Shown: in pieces, positions 26,420 through 35,065 of the stretch
Numbering within the stretch: the stretch's first letter is position 1
Layout of the letters: each line of letters opens with the position of its first letter
Assembly: GCF_014764305.1 (NCBI RefSeq)
Contig: NZ_CP061703.1
Span: 2,895,501-2,959,500 of the forward strand
From: Mesoflavibacter profundi
GTDB lineage: Bacteria > Bacteroidota > Bacteroidia > Flavobacteriales > Flavobacteriaceae
Reading direction: 5' to 3'
Length of the DNA: 64,000 nt
Notes under the pieces: model-generated
The model's input: only the letters and a program-made list of their open reading frames with translations
What the model was told of the DNA's origin: nothing
Database searches by the model: none
Program-made: the position numbers and the translations under genes

Positions 26420-28051
26420 TTAAGCAACAACGCTTATAGTATTTTCCTCTTTTTTAACCTGTTTTTTAGTTTCAAATTGATTTGAAGTATTTTTTGCGCC
26501 ACCAGCTTTTAAAGCATTATCTCCTGCAAAAAATGTTTTATGGTCGTCTCCTAAATCAGATCCAGCCATACGTTGGTGTTTTACACAAGCTACACCTTTA
26601 CGTATTTCTTGTCTTTGCACATCTTTAACGTAAGCTAACATACCATCTTTACCAAAATACCCTTTAGTTAAATCGTTCATGTGTAACGCTGTAGTATGAT
26701 ACGTAGGTAATGTTATTAAGTGATGAAAAACGCCTGCTTCTCGAGCTGCATCTATCTGAAACGTTTTAATTTTTTGATCTGCTCTAAACGATAATTCGGT
26801 ATTATCATATTCTGCATCCATTAAATTATTACGGTCATAAGCAGTCATGTTTTCGCCTTCGGCTAACATCTCTTCATAGACTTGATTTCTAAAGTTTAAC
26901 GTCCAATTAAACGATGGTGAATTATTGTAAACTAATTTAGCATTAGGCACAACATCTTTAACACGATTTACCATATGTGCTATTTGCTTTACGTTTGGTG
27001 TTGGCGTTTCTATCCATAAAAGATCTGCGCCATTTTGTAAGCTTGTTATACAATCTAGCACTACTCTATCTATATTAGAGCCTTCTTTAAATTTATACAA
27101 TCCGTTGGCTAATCGTACAGGTTTTACTAATTGTCCGTTTCGTTTTAACAATACTTCATTTTCGGTTACGTCTTCAATATTAACTGGATTTGCATCTACA
27201 AACTCTAAATATTTAGATGCCAAATCGCCTTTTGTTTTACTTACCGGAAGCTTTTGTGTTAATCCTGCACCTTCAGAATCTGTTCTGGCTACAATAATCC
27301 CATCATCAACTCCAAGCTCTAAAAATGCATATCTAACCGCATTTAATTTTGCAATAAAATCTTCATGTGGTACAGTTACTTTTCCATCTTGATGACCGCA
27401 TTGTTTGGCATCAGACACTTGGTTTTCAATCTGTATCGCACATGCACCAGCTTGAATCATTTTTTTTGCTAATAAATATGTTGCTTCTTCATTACCAAAA
27501 CCAGCATCTATATCTGCTATAATTGGTACGATATGCGTTTGAAAATTATCTATTTGATCTTGTACATCTTCGCCTAATTCTAAACGTCTAAATAAATCGT
27601 TTAATTCTATTGCATCTGCTTGACGTAAAAAATCATAAATCTCTGCAATTAAAGCAGGAACTGCTGTTTTTTCGTGCATAGATTGATCTGGTAATGGTCC
27701 AAATTCTGAACGTAATGCAGCTACCATCCAACCCGATAAGTATAAGTATCTTTTATTTGTCGTATTATGATGTTTTTTTACAGCAATCATTTTTTGCTGT
27801 GCCACAAAACCATGCCAACAACCTAAAGACTGTGTGTAATTTGAAGCATCTGCATCATATTCTGCCATATCTTTTCGCATAATAGCTGCAGTATATTTTG
27901 CAATATCTAAACCTGTTTTAAACTGATTTTGAAATCTCATTCTTGCGCCATTTTGTGCCGAAATTGCTTCCCAAGTTGTACCAAATTTTGCTTTTAAATC
28001 TTGTATTGTTTGTAAAGCAGAATTGTAATTAGTATCAAATAAATTTTTCAT
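26420..28051 (-). CDS. aceA: Isocitrate lyase
   Basis: This 543-residue enzyme splits isocitrate to succinate and glyoxylate. Visible signatures are PIIADIDAGFGNEEATYLLA, the catalytic loop SDAKQCGHQDGKVTVP with its Cys, and IETPTPNVKQI. It is longer than the E. coli enzyme (about 434) and fits the long isocitrate lyase group. It is transcribed downstream of malate synthase with a 72-nt gap containing a nested hairpin. Together they form the glyoxylate shunt, needed for growth on acetate, fatty acids or ketogenic amino acids. Confidence 0.95.
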   Translation of the reverse strand: MKNLFDTNYNSALQTIQDLKAKFGTTWEAISAQNGARMRFQNQFKTGLDIAKYTAAIMRKDMAEYDADASNYTQSLGCWHGFVAQQKMIAVKKHHNTTNKRYLYLSGWMVAALRSEFGPLPDQSMHEKTAVPALIAEIYDFLRQADAIELNDLFRRLELGEDVQDQIDNFQTHIVPIIADIDAGFGNEEATYLLAKKMIQAGACAIQIENQVSDAKQCGHQDGKVTVPHEDFIAKLNAVRYAFLELGVDDGIIVARTDSEGAGLTQKLPVSKTKGDLASKYLEFVDANPVNIEDVTENEVLLKRNGQLVKPVRLANGLYKFKEGSNIDRVVLDCITSLQNGADLLWIETPTPNVKQIAHMVNRVKDVVPNAKLVYNNSPSFNWTLNFRNQVYEEMLAEGENMTAYDRNNLMDAEYDNTELSFRADQKIKTFQIDAAREAGVFHHLITLPTYHTTALHMNDLTKGYFGKDGMLAYVKDVQRQEIRKGVACVKHQRMAGSDLGDDHKTFFAGDNALKAGGAKNTSNQFETKKQVKKEENTISVVA

Positions 28052-28083
28052 AATTTTGTAATAGTTATTTATTATTAATAATT

Positions 28084-28117
28084 GGATCCTGTTGATTGTT
28101 GCCGCAATCGCAGGATC
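28084..28117 (-). promoter_or_regulatory. Nested stem-loop between aceB and aceA
   Basis: GATCCTG (28085-28091) pairs with CAGGATC (28111-28117). Inside it, GATTG (28094-28098) pairs with CAATC (28105-28109), with a 6-nt loop. No T run follows on the minus strand, so it is not a standard terminator for aceB. A processing or stability element that adjusts aceA against aceB levels is possible. Confidence 0.5.
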
Positions 28118-28123
28118 ATTTTT

Positions 28124-29722
28124 TTATAAGTATTTATAAGCTGGTAATGTTAAAAACTCTTCAAATTCGGTAGCAGTTACCAAAGATTTAAATAACGATA
28201 TCGCTAATTCAAATTTTGTATTTTTAATAGCATCGTCTCCTATTTCTGTGATCAATTTTTCAACTTCATCATCAAAAATATCAGTAAATAATTGGTTGTT
28301 AAATACACGTCCATCTTCAAGAGTTACTTCATTTTTTAACCATTGCCAAACTTGAGTTCTAGAGATTTCTGCTGTAGCTGCATCTTCCATTAAATTATAT
28401 AGCGCAACTGCACCAAAACCACGTAGCCAAGCTTCGATATAAAGAATACCAACGTTAATATTTTTTCTTATTCCTGCTTCGGTTACAGTTCCTTTTGGGA
28501 TTTCTACTAAATCTTCTTCTGTTATAGTAATATCATCTCTTGTAACATGAAGTTGATTTGGCGTTTTCATGTATTTATCAAATTCATTCATTGCTACTTC
28601 TACCAATGCTGGATGTGCTACCCAAGTCCCATCGTGACCATTTTTTACTTCGCGTTCTTTGTCTTTTCTTACTTTTTCTAACGCTGTTTTATTAGCTGAT
28701 TCGTTATTTTTTATAGGAATTTGCGCCGCCATTCCGCCAATTGCTAAAATGCCTCTTTTATGACATCTTTGGATTACTAATTTTGAATAAGCGTCCATAA
28801 ATGGCGACGTCATTGTTACTTGATCGCGATTTGGAACAACAAAATTTGGATGATTTCTAAACTTTTTGATGTATGAAAAAATGTAATCCCAACGTCCGCA
28901 ATTAAGTCCGACAATATGATCTTTTAACTCGTAAATAATTTCATCTAACTGAAAACTAGCCGTAATAGTTTCGATTAAAACCGTTGCTTTAAATGTGCCA
29001 ACTGGAACATTTAAATAGTTTTCGGCAAAGGTAAAAACCTCATTCCACCAACGCGCTTCTAAATAATGTTCTAATTTTGGTAGATAAAAGTATGGCGCTG
29101 TTCCGTTTTCTAACATAGTTTTTGCGTTATGGAACACATATAAACCAAAATCTAATAAACTTCCAGACGCTTCTTGATCATTAAATAAAAGATGTCTTTC
29201 GTTTAAATGCAATCCTCTTGGACGCACTAATAATACTGCTGTTTGATCGTTTAATTTATAGGTTTTATCGCGTTTGCTATCGTGTAAAATAATAGACTTA
29301 TTATTTGCATCTAATAAGTTTTGTTGACCTTCGATTGAGTTTTTCCAACTTGGCGCATTACTATCTTCTAGATCTGCCATAAAGGTTTTTGCACCAGAGT
29401 TTAATGCATTAATAATCATCTTTCTATCTACTGGACCAGTGATTTCTACGCGTCTATCTTGTAAATCTTCCGGAATTGCATTTGCTGTCCAATCACCTTC
29501 TCTTATGGCTTTAGTTTCTCTAGGAAATTCTGGAAATTTACCTTGATCAAACACCTTTTGTTGTTCTACACGTCTTGATAATAATTGTAATCTATTAGAA
29601 TTAAACTTTTCGTGTAAAGCAGAAAGAAACTCTAAAGCTTCATCGGTTAAAATTTCTGGGTAATACTGTTTTACCGCTTTAGAAAATTGTACTGTTGGTA
29701 ATTTTAATGTGCTGTATTCCAT
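28124..29722 (-). CDS. aceB: Malate synthase A
   Basis: This 532-residue enzyme condenses glyoxylate with acetyl-CoA. It carries the malate synthase signature region KLEHYLEARWWNEVF, with VPVGTFKATVLIETITASFQ and GLNCGRWDYIFSYIKKF in the active site (Arg, Glu and Asp of the TIM barrel). Length is typical of isoform A. It is the first gene of the aceB-aceA unit, with a promoter-like sequence and a palindrome upstream, and is divergent from a putative dedicated regulator. Confidence 0.96.
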   Translation of the reverse strand: MEYSTLKLPTVQFSKAVKQYYPEILTDEALEFLSALHEKFNSNRLQLLSRRVEQQKVFDQGKFPEFPRETKAIREGDWTANAIPEDLQDRRVEITGPVDRKMIINALNSGAKTFMADLEDSNAPSWKNSIEGQQNLLDANNKSIILHDSKRDKTYKLNDQTAVLLVRPRGLHLNERHLLFNDQEASGSLLDFGLYVFHNAKTMLENGTAPYFYLPKLEHYLEARWWNEVFTFAENYLNVPVGTFKATVLIETITASFQLDEIIYELKDHIVGLNCGRWDYIFSYIKKFRNHPNFVVPNRDQVTMTSPFMDAYSKLVIQRCHKRGILAIGGMAAQIPIKNNESANKTALEKVRKDKEREVKNGHDGTWVAHPALVEVAMNEFDKYMKTPNQLHVTRDDITITEEDLVEIPKGTVTEAGIRKNINVGILYIEAWLRGFGAVALYNLMEDAATAEISRTQVWQWLKNEVTLEDGRVFNNQLFTDIFDDEVEKLITEIGDDAIKNTKFELAISLFKSLVTATEFEEFLTLPAYKYL

Positions 29723-29742
29723 GACGTTTTGTATTTATAAAG

Positions 29743-29774
29743 CAATATTAAAACAAACTTTTGAAAAAAACAAG
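29743..29774 (-). promoter_or_regulatory. Candidate aceB promoter
   Basis: Read on the minus strand, CTTG (29771-29774) is followed after 20 nt by TAATATTG (29743-29750). This fits the Bacteroidota -33/-7 pattern TTTG-N19-21-TAnnTTTG with one mismatch in each box. It lies about 21 nt ahead of the aceB ATG. The -33 box overlaps the palindrome at 29773-29786. Confidence 0.5.
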
Positions 29775-29820
29775 CGAACGTTCGCTGTTTTTATTTATTC
29801 GCTAAAAAATAATATTCGCA
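29773..29820. promoter_or_regulatory. Operator cluster: palindrome and phased TTCGC half-sites
   Basis: AGCGAACGTTCGCT (29773-29786) is a perfect 14-bp palindrome. Its right half TTCGCT starts at 29781 and recurs as TTCGCT at 29798 and TTCGCA at 29815, exactly 17 bp apart each time. A weaker TTTGCT lies at 29833. The half-sites resemble the TTTGCAAA-type motif bound by RamB/ScfR-like regulators of acetate genes. The cluster lies between aceB and the regulator gene. Confidence 0.6.
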
Positions 29821-29828
29821 AAATTAAT

Positions 29829-29836
29829 TATATTTG
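29829..29836 (+). promoter_or_regulatory. -7 box for the regulator gene, possibly leaderless
   Basis: TATATTTG exactly matches TAnnTTTG and ends 5 nt before the ATG at 29842. The transcript would therefore start at or next to the start codon. The TTCGCA half-site at 29815 lies between the expected -33 and -7 positions, which suggests self-repression. Confidence 0.45.
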
Positions 29837-29841
29837 CTATT

Positions 29842-31317
29842 ATGGAAGAAGATTATATTAAGTTAATTTTTGGCTTAAAGCTAAAGCAGATAAGAACTGA
29901 CAGGAATTTATCCCTATTTGGATTATCTAAATTATCTGGGTTATCAAAATCGTATTTAAACGAAATTGAAAAAGGAAAAAAATATCCTAAACCTGATAAA
30001 ATTGCAATATTATCTGAAAAATTAGATGTGCCTTACGATCAATTTGTATCCTTAAAATTGGATAAAAATTTGGCACCAATTGGTGATATCTTAAAGTCGA
30101 AGATTTTAAAGGAAATTCCGTTAGATTTATTTGGAATAAAAGAAAGTAACTTAATAGAAATTATTGCCAATGCACCAGCAAAAGTTAATGCTTTTATAAG
30201 TACAATTATAGAAATAGCGCAGCATTACAGCTTTAGTAAAGAAAGTTTTTATTTGGCGTCTGTAAGATCTTTTCAAGAAGCAAACAACAATTATTTTGAA
30301 GATTTAGAGCAAAGCGTAATTAAGTTTGCAGAAGCGTATCAATTGGATTTAAAAGCTAATATTTCGTCTTTAGAATTAGAAGAAATTTTAGTTGAAGAAT
30401 ATGGCTATACCATTAATAATAAAGAATTAGAAAATTATAAAGAATTAGATAATTTAAGATCTATTTTTATTCCTAAAACAAAAACGTTGTTAGTGGCTAA
30501 TCATATAGATGAAGCGCAACGTACCTTTATTTATGCTAAAGAAATTGCATATAATTATTTGAATTATAAAGAGCGATTATATACGTTTTCCTGGATTAAA
30601 TTCGAGAATTTTGATCAAGTATTAAATAACTTTTACGCATCTTATTTTGCTGGTTCGTTAATTTTACCACAAGAATTACTTACCAATCAAGTAGAAAAAC
30701 TATTTAAGAAAAAAACCTTTGACGAAAAGCAATTTGTGCAAATTGCACAATCGTTTAACGCTTCGCCAGAATCTTTTTATCAGCGTTTAACCAATATTTT
30801 ACCTAAAGATTTTAATATTCAGAATTTATTTTTCTTACGTTTTATACATAAAAAAAATAGTCCAAACTTTTACTTAACCAAAGAGCTGCATTTATCACAT
30901 CAACATTCGCCTCATGCTAACGAAACTAACGAACATTATTGCAGACGTTGGATGTCTTTAAAGGTGTTAAAAGACATTGTAGATACAAACGACAAACATG
31001 TGTTTAATTTACAAATCTCTAATTATCCAGATAGTAACCAATCGTATTTAGTATTGTCTTCTGCAACCAAAGATCCGTTTAAAACCGATCAATATAGAAG
31101 CGTTAGTATAGGATTATTAATAAACCAACAATTAAAAAGAAAGCTTAACTTTTTAGAAGACAAAAAAATTGAAACCTTTAATGTTGGTGTTACTTGCGAG
31201 CGTTGTGCGATTAAAGATTGTAAAGAGCGAATGGTACCATCTAAACTATTAGATCGTCAACAACGAAATCTAAAAATAGAGACCGTTGTTAACGATATTT
31301 TTAAACAGTTTAGTTAG
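29842..31317 (+). CDS. XRE-family regulator of the short-chain fatty acid / glyoxylate type (RamB-like)
   Basis: This 491-residue protein has an N-terminal XRE helix-turn-helix (LKLKQIRTDRNLSLFGLSKLSGLSKSYLNEIEKGKKYP). The middle part has the layout of the IrrE/ImmA-like region (QRTFIYAKEIAYNYL at the place of the HExxH helix, but without the metal ligands). The C-terminal domain carries a Cys motif, CERCAIKDCKER. This architecture is that of RamB/ScfR/MccR-type regulators, which sense acyl-CoA or acetate status and control isocitrate lyase and malate synthase. Its divergent position to aceB supports the same role. Its stop overlaps the end of the convergent gene by 4 nt. Confidence 0.85.
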   Translation: MEEDYIKLIFGLKLKQIRTDRNLSLFGLSKLSGLSKSYLNEIEKGKKYPKPDKIAILSEKLDVPYDQFVSLKLDKNLAPIGDILKSKILKEIPLDLFGIKESNLIEIIANAPAKVNAFISTIIEIAQHYSFSKESFYLASVRSFQEANNNYFEDLEQSVIKFAEAYQLDLKANISSLELEEILVEEYGYTINNKELENYKELDNLRSIFIPKTKTLLVANHIDEAQRTFIYAKEIAYNYLNYKERLYTFSWIKFENFDQVLNNFYASYFAGSLILPQELLTNQVEKLFKKKTFDEKQFVQIAQSFNASPESFYQRLTNILPKDFNIQNLFFLRFIHKKNSPNFYLTKELHLSHQHSPHANETNEHYCRRWMSLKVLKDIVDTNDKHVFNLQISNYPDSNQSYLVLSSATKDPFKTDQYRSVSIGLLINQQLKRKLNFLEDKKIETFNVGVTCERCAIKDCKERMVPSKLLDRQQRNLKIETVVNDIFKQFS

Positions 31318-33074
31318 TTTTCTAAAGCTTTTAAAGAGTCAAGTTCGCGTTGTAAACGTTCTACTTCACTTTGTTGTCTAGCTTTTTTAATAGAATCTAT
31401 CTGTGCTTTAAGTTCTTCTACAGTCAAGTCTTTGTTTGAAGGATTAGTTAATGTAGAATCTATGGAAACAACTTTATCCTCTATATCACTTAAAGCGTCT
31501 AACATTGTATTATCCTCTTGAAAATAATTGCCAATACCTTCGCTAGCACGCCAAGCTTCGTTTAACTGATTATAAACTGTTTTATCCCATTGACTTGGAT
31601 GTTTTGCATCAATCCAAACTACATCACGATATTCGCTATCAATTAAAGCTAAATCTGGTGTTGCAGAACCATCAAACTGTGCATTATCTTTTTTAATTGA
31701 AGAAATAGTACCTAAAAAGAACATGCGTTTTCTACCAGCTATTTCTTTTATATACGGTCTAAATTCTACAGGTTTATTTACAGACCAATCGTATTCTTTT
31801 CTTGATTCTATTACTTTTAAAGGCATTGCAGAAACACCTGCATAACCTTGTTTTTTACTAGCATGATCGTAGTAAAATAGTTTTTCTGTTCCATCTGCAG
31901 GCACAAAAACACTGTACGTTAAACTGGTACGCTCATCGCCTACTGGTTCTAAACCAAACCAATGGTATAATCCACTATACGCGTCTTTATTACTTTCAGA
32001 AAAATCAAAATCGGTTACAAATGGTTGTTGGTTTTGATCGTCTGGTAAAACAGGAATTTTTACAGCTGTTTCCATATTCCATGGTAATGGATCACTAAAT
32101 CCACCAAGAAATTTTAAAGATTCTGCTTGTAAACGCGATACTCTTTCGGCAAGCGTATTTTGACGTGTTAAAAATGGATAGTTTTTCATTTGATCTGGAG
32201 CTACAAATGTTCCTTTTCCTATAAATACACGCTCTAAATAATCGTTAAAATCATGTTCTCCGTTTTCAATAATCATAACGCCACCAAAAGTTGGATACGG
32301 GAAGAAAAATCCTTTCCATTTAATTAAACTAACTACTTCTACCCAATGTCCGCTATCATCTTTCATGTAATACGTATCACTTGGTTCGTAATTAAATAAC
32401 ATCCAAGGATTAAAACGTTGTACTACAGCATTGTATGTGTTTCGGCTAAATTTTAAAGATTCTCCTATGGAAAAGGTGACAGGAATTCGGTTTTCATTTG
32501 AAAAACGAGGAAAAGGCGATGTGCTTGGTACTGCAAACACTTCTTCTGTGTTATCACTTATACCTTGCCAAACGTATTTTTCGGTTGGTTGAATTGCCAT
32601 AGTCCATTTATTTTCTCCATCAACTCTAACTAAATGTGGTAACGAAACGTCTTTGGTTTCGCCAACACTTTCATTAGCCATAGAAAAAATATTACGTAAT
32701 GGTTGTATACGTTCGTTTTGTGTTAGCGGTAACTCATTGATTTCAACTCTATTTAAATTATTAAAAACGTTATACGTTTTCATATAATCGTAAAGTTGTA
32801 AGTGCCAACCTAACACGTAAAGCAGACCGAAAAAGGCTACTAAAATTCCTAAAATACCAAGTCGTGTTCCTGTTGAAGCAGATTTTCGGAATTTTCTAAG
32901 TCCGAAAAATAAAACAACACCACTAAGTAATATGATGAAAATATACTTTCTAAAAAACAGTAAAGCCGGTTGATAATCGTCTCTTAAAAAAAACAGAATT
33001 CCAACTATTATTAGTGCTACAATAGTGACTATTGCTTTTTGTTTTCCGCCTTTATTCCAATAATTTTTTATCAT
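31314..33074 (-). CDS. Unrecognised membrane protein with a domain of about 490 residues
   Basis: This 586-residue protein has three TM helices in the first 100 residues (about 14-30, 41-58 and 71-92). A large soluble part follows, rich in aromatic and Pro residues (for example NPWMLFNYEPSDTYYMKDD and KGFFFPYPTFGGVMIIENG), and a short coiled coil of Lys/Glu/Leu ends it (about 545-586). Topology would place the large part outside the cytoplasm if the N-terminus is inside. I do not recognise the family. It is the last gene of the eight-gene block and starts 38 nt after the previous one. Its stop overlaps the convergent regulator gene. Confidence 0.6.
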   Translation of the reverse strand: MIKNYWNKGGKQKAIVTIVALIIVGILFFLRDDYQPALLFFRKYIFIILLSGVVLFFGLRKFRKSASTGTRLGILGILVAFFGLLYVLGWHLQLYDYMKTYNVFNNLNRVEINELPLTQNERIQPLRNIFSMANESVGETKDVSLPHLVRVDGENKWTMAIQPTEKYVWQGISDNTEEVFAVPSTSPFPRFSNENRIPVTFSIGESLKFSRNTYNAVVQRFNPWMLFNYEPSDTYYMKDDSGHWVEVVSLIKWKGFFFPYPTFGGVMIIENGEHDFNDYLERVFIGKGTFVAPDQMKNYPFLTRQNTLAERVSRLQAESLKFLGGFSDPLPWNMETAVKIPVLPDDQNQQPFVTDFDFSESNKDAYSGLYHWFGLEPVGDERTSLTYSVFVPADGTEKLFYYDHASKKQGYAGVSAMPLKVIESRKEYDWSVNKPVEFRPYIKEIAGRKRMFFLGTISSIKKDNAQFDGSATPDLALIDSEYRDVVWIDAKHPSQWDKTVYNQLNEAWRASEGIGNYFQEDNTMLDALSDIEDKVVSIDSTLTNPSNKDLTVEELKAQIDSIKKARQQSEVERLQRELDSLKALEN

Positions 33075-33112
33075 GTTTAAATAATTCTTTTGTAAAAAAA
33101 AGTCAGTTTTAA

Positions 33113-33637
33113 TTACATTAACCCTTTATCTTTTAAGCGTTCGCGTGCGCTTTTTTCTTCTTTTTTAGGTGTTTCTTTTATTTCTTCTTTTGCTTCTTCA
33201 ACAACTTTTGTGTCTTTGGTTTTTAAATCGTCTATAAACTTTTTTCCTTTGTTTATACTTTCGTTTAAAACATCTTCAAAAGATTCGCTTTTTTCACCAA
33301 TTACGTCACTAGATTTAAGTATAAAATTAGCTAAATACGTACCAATTAATGTACCTACAATTGCAGACACAAACCATTGTACTAAAGATGCTGAAATTGG
33401 TAAAACAAATTGAACAACGACTATTGAAACCAAAAATATTAAGGTAATGTAGACCAATCTTAACAGAAAGTTTTGCTGATAAATGAAGCCTTTTTTGCTA
33501 TCTGATTTCATCTGTAAATCTTTAGAATACATTAGTTTATTAAAAAATCGATAGACTTTATTGCTTTTGGATTCTCTCCAATACAATAAAATTCCGAATA
33601 AAATTGAAGCTACGAATATGATGAGTTCTAGTGTCAT
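33113..33637 (-). CDS. Small membrane protein with charged cytoplasmic tail
   Basis: This 174-residue protein has TM helices near residues 2-20, 58-82 and 85-107. A highly charged tail follows (DDLKTKDTKVVEEAKEEIKE, KKEEKSARERLKDKGLM) that looks disordered or helical. No family is recognised. It sits between the 411-residue and 586-residue genes of the block on the same strand, with gaps of 74 and 38 nt. A membrane anchor or scaffold role is only an inference. Confidence 0.55.
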   Translation of the reverse strand: MTLELIIFVASILFGILLYWRESKSNKVYRFFNKLMYSKDLQMKSDSKKGFIYQQNFLLRLVYITLIFLVSIVVVQFVLPISASLVQWFVSAIVGTLIGTYLANFILKSSDVIGEKSESFEDVLNESINKGKKFIDDLKTKDTKVVEEAKEEIKETPKKEEKSARERLKDKGLM

Positions 33638-33639
33638 GT

Positions 33640-33682
33640 TGTTAAGGTTGAAGGTTTAGATTCCGCATCAAGTGCGGAATAA
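33640..33682. repeat. Inverted repeat ATTCCGCA-TCAAG-TGCGGAAT with AAGGTT repeats
   Basis: Perfect 8-bp arms at 33660-33667 and 33673-33680 surround a 5-nt loop. They are preceded by TTAAGGTTGAAGGTTTAG, two units of a 7-8-bp direct repeat. The arm sequence resembles REP-like intergenic hairpins found in many genomes. No T run follows on the minus strand, so it is not a normal terminator. Confidence 0.5.
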
Positions 33683-33711
33683 CAAGTTTATACTAAATTA
33701 GTCTATAATTT

Positions 33712-34947
33712 TTAAATATTGTTACTAATTGTCTCAATCACCCAATCTTTAAATGATTCATCCCAAGTGGCATATTGTTTATAAAATTCGTCTTTATCAT
33801 ACCAAAACAAGAATAAAACGTCTTTTGGCGCTATGTTAATTAATAACTTCCAAATTAAGTCTTGTTGCGTTACAGGTAAAGACGAATGTGGCGTATGCAA
33901 AGCATTAAAAACACCTATATCTACCAAATCGTGTATTTTATATTGATTGCTAATTTCAAGTTTTTCAAGGTATAATTCTACACCCATAATTTTTTTTCTA
34001 GTATCAATATCAAGTCTGTTTAAATAGCTTTTAAATAACACATTATCATTAAGAATTTGCTTAATTGGATGTTGCGTATCTTTTAGTGACATAGCAAATT
34101 CCATTTTTTTAATACGTTGGTATCGATCTGTGTTTAGTGCAGCTTCTAAATCGTATTCTACAATAATATGATCTCGTAATTTTTCTATTAATTCTGGTTG
34201 ATTAATATGAAAAATCATGACATCATGTATGGTATCTTTTATAGCCTCTTTGTACCATTTTAAATTTTCAAAAACTACTATTGGTGATATAAAATCTCTA
34301 AGCACATAAACGCCACCAAAAGCTTTGGTGTAAAACGAATCTGTTTCATATTGAAGACTGTGCAAACTTAAATCTCGGTTACGTAAATCGCCATGTTTTT
34401 TAGCCGATTCTAATAATTGCTGATGAATACTTTCATCTATAAAATTATTGTCTTTTTTAAAGATTTCAATAAGTTGTTCTTGTTCTTTTTGAGCTTTATT
34501 TAAATTATCTATTAAATGAAAATTGATACTTACTTTATCATATTTTAAAACATCTAATGGCTCATAAAACGCATCTATATTTTGATCAAAATCTAGGCAA
34601 ATGGCACTATCGCGAGTAATATCATTTATTTTATCACCATGTATTCTAAAGACTTGCTGCATCATTTCTTTATCAAACGTGTGAAACGGAGAATACACAG
34701 GTTTACCTTTTTGTAAAGGCGAAATAATGATGGCATGCGGATTAGCTTCTCCATTATTTAAATACATAGTCGAGCCTTTTTCTTCGGCTATTTCTGGACT
34801 ATAACCAACGCCATCAATAAAAAATGAAGTTAATTTTGTTGGCGTAAAACCAAGCTTAACTAGGCATTTATTATAACGCTCCACTAACTTTCCGCTAACG
34901 GGAATTAATTCACTTCTATATAAATTGGCTTGTTTTAGTTTTTGCAT
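33712..34947 (-). CDS. Unrecognised soluble protein of the AAA+ block
   Basis: This 411-residue protein has no signal peptide or TM helix. It has a mixed N-terminal part (KLGFTPTKLTSFFIDGVGYSP, ANPHAIIISPLQKGKPVYSP) and a helical C-terminal half (LIEKLRDHIIVEYDLEAALN, TRKKIMGVELYLEKLEI). No catalytic motif is obvious. It probably belongs to a Bacteroidota-specific uncharacterised family. It lies 118 nt downstream of the block's third membrane-protein gene; that gap holds short AAAGTT-type direct repeats. Confidence 0.55.
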   Translation of the reverse strand: MQKLKQANLYRSELIPVSGKLVERYNKCLVKLGFTPTKLTSFFIDGVGYSPEIAEEKGSTMYLNNGEANPHAIIISPLQKGKPVYSPFHTFDKEMMQQVFRIHGDKINDITRDSAICLDFDQNIDAFYEPLDVLKYDKVSINFHLIDNLNKAQKEQEQLIEIFKKDNNFIDESIHQQLLESAKKHGDLRNRDLSLHSLQYETDSFYTKAFGGVYVLRDFISPIVVFENLKWYKEAIKDTIHDVMIFHINQPELIEKLRDHIIVEYDLEAALNTDRYQRIKKMEFAMSLKDTQHPIKQILNDNVLFKSYLNRLDIDTRKKIMGVELYLEKLEISNQYKIHDLVDIGVFNALHTPHSSLPVTQQDLIWKLLINIAPKDVLFLFWYDKDEFYKQYATWDESFKDWVIETISNNI

Positions 34948-34961
34948 TTCATTATTAGTTG

Positions 34962-34990
34962 AAAGTTTAAAGTTGTAAAGTTATAAGTTT
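34962..34990. repeat. Degenerate AAAGTT direct repeats
   Basis: AAAGTT occurs at 34962, 34969 and 34977, with a shortened AAGTT at 34985. The period is therefore 7-8 bp. It lies in the gap between two genes of the block and resembles the heptamer arrays at 38749 and 41424 in unit length. Confidence 0.45.
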
Positions 34991-35065
34991 GAATCGCCTT
35001 GTTAAACAAATAATAATTTCACTTTAAAACTCTTTTACTTTTTATACTATTTGCTTGTTTTCAAT

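Noticed and set aside
29842-31317. Active ImmA/IrrE metalloprotease in the XRE regulator
   Set aside because: The HExxH-like helix reads AKEIAYNYL, so the metal ligands are missing and only the fold is kept.
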